Assembly: GCA_003070825.1 (NCBI GenBank)
Contig: QBLP01000105.1
Location: forward strand, 1-6,377
Source of the DNA: Halanaerobium sp.
GTDB taxonomy: Bacteria > Bacillota > Halanaerobiia > Halanaerobiales > Halanaerobiaceae
DNA: 6,377 nt
Direction of reading: 5' to 3'
Below are positions 6,359 through 6,377 of this stretch, in pieces. A model generated the notes under the pieces. It was not told the DNA's origin. It searched no databases and saw nothing but the letters and a program-made list of their open reading frames with translations. Within the stretch, counting starts at the first letter, position 1; each line of letters opens with the position of its first letter. A program made the translations under genes and the position numbers.

Positions 6359-6377
6359 CTGTCTCTTATACACATCT
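6359..6377. other. Residual sequencing adapter (Tn5 mosaic end of tagmentation libraries)
   Basis: The last 19 bases, CTGTCTCTTATACACATCT, match exactly the 19-base mosaic end carried by Nextera-type library adapters. This is an engineered hybrid of the two natural IS50 ends and does not occur in wild genomes. Its position flush with the window end, with no transposase gene or further element sequence, marks it as untrimmed read-through. Genuine genomic sequence ends at about 6358. Confidence 0.97.

Noticed and set aside
6359..6377. Natural Tn5/IS50 transposon end
   Set aside because: The 19 bases are the engineered mosaic end, not the natural IS50 outer or inner end, and they sit exactly at the window edge with no transposase nearby.

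Overview
The window is AT-rich and every gene lies on the minus strand, so genes are read from right to left. It looks like one end of a draft-genome or metagenome contig from a low-GC anaerobic firmicute. I infer a Halanaerobium-like member of the Halanaerobiales from three things: the character of the MetK, PriA and transporter proteins; a substrate-binding protein with a cleavable non-lipoprotein signal peptide, as expected in a diderm; and the marked acidity of that exported protein beside a nearly balanced cytoplasmic MetK. The assignment rests on recall and composition, not on a database search.

From right to left: positions 6359-6377 are a 19-base sequencing-library adapter (the Tn5 mosaic end used in tagmentation kits), so genuine genomic sequence stops at about 6358. 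Next comes a peptide/dipeptide-type ABC importer: a periplasmic binding protein (4761-6320), an intercistronic hairpin (4704-4733), and the two permeases dppB-like (3671-4675) and dppC-like (2772-3653). Five bases after the dppC-like stop begins lgt (prolipoprotein diacylglyceryl transferase, 1975-2766). The usual ATPase genes (dppD/dppF) are not in the window. metK (S-adenosylmethionine synthetase, 693-1877) follows, with its own good sigma-A-type promoter directly behind the lgt stop and a clear intrinsic terminator (639-664). The left edge cuts through priA (primosomal helicase), of which only the N-terminal 189 residues are present.

Functionally, the binding protein and the two permeases form one importer, whose ATPases must be encoded elsewhere. 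lgt appears to ride on the importer transcript. metK and priA are separate housekeeping units. I found no RNA genes, CRISPR array, natural mobile element or riboswitch, and no candidate for a novel system. The most notable points are the residual adapter, the missing ATPase genes with lgt in their place, the ambiguous lgt start, and the hairpin between the binding protein and permease genes.
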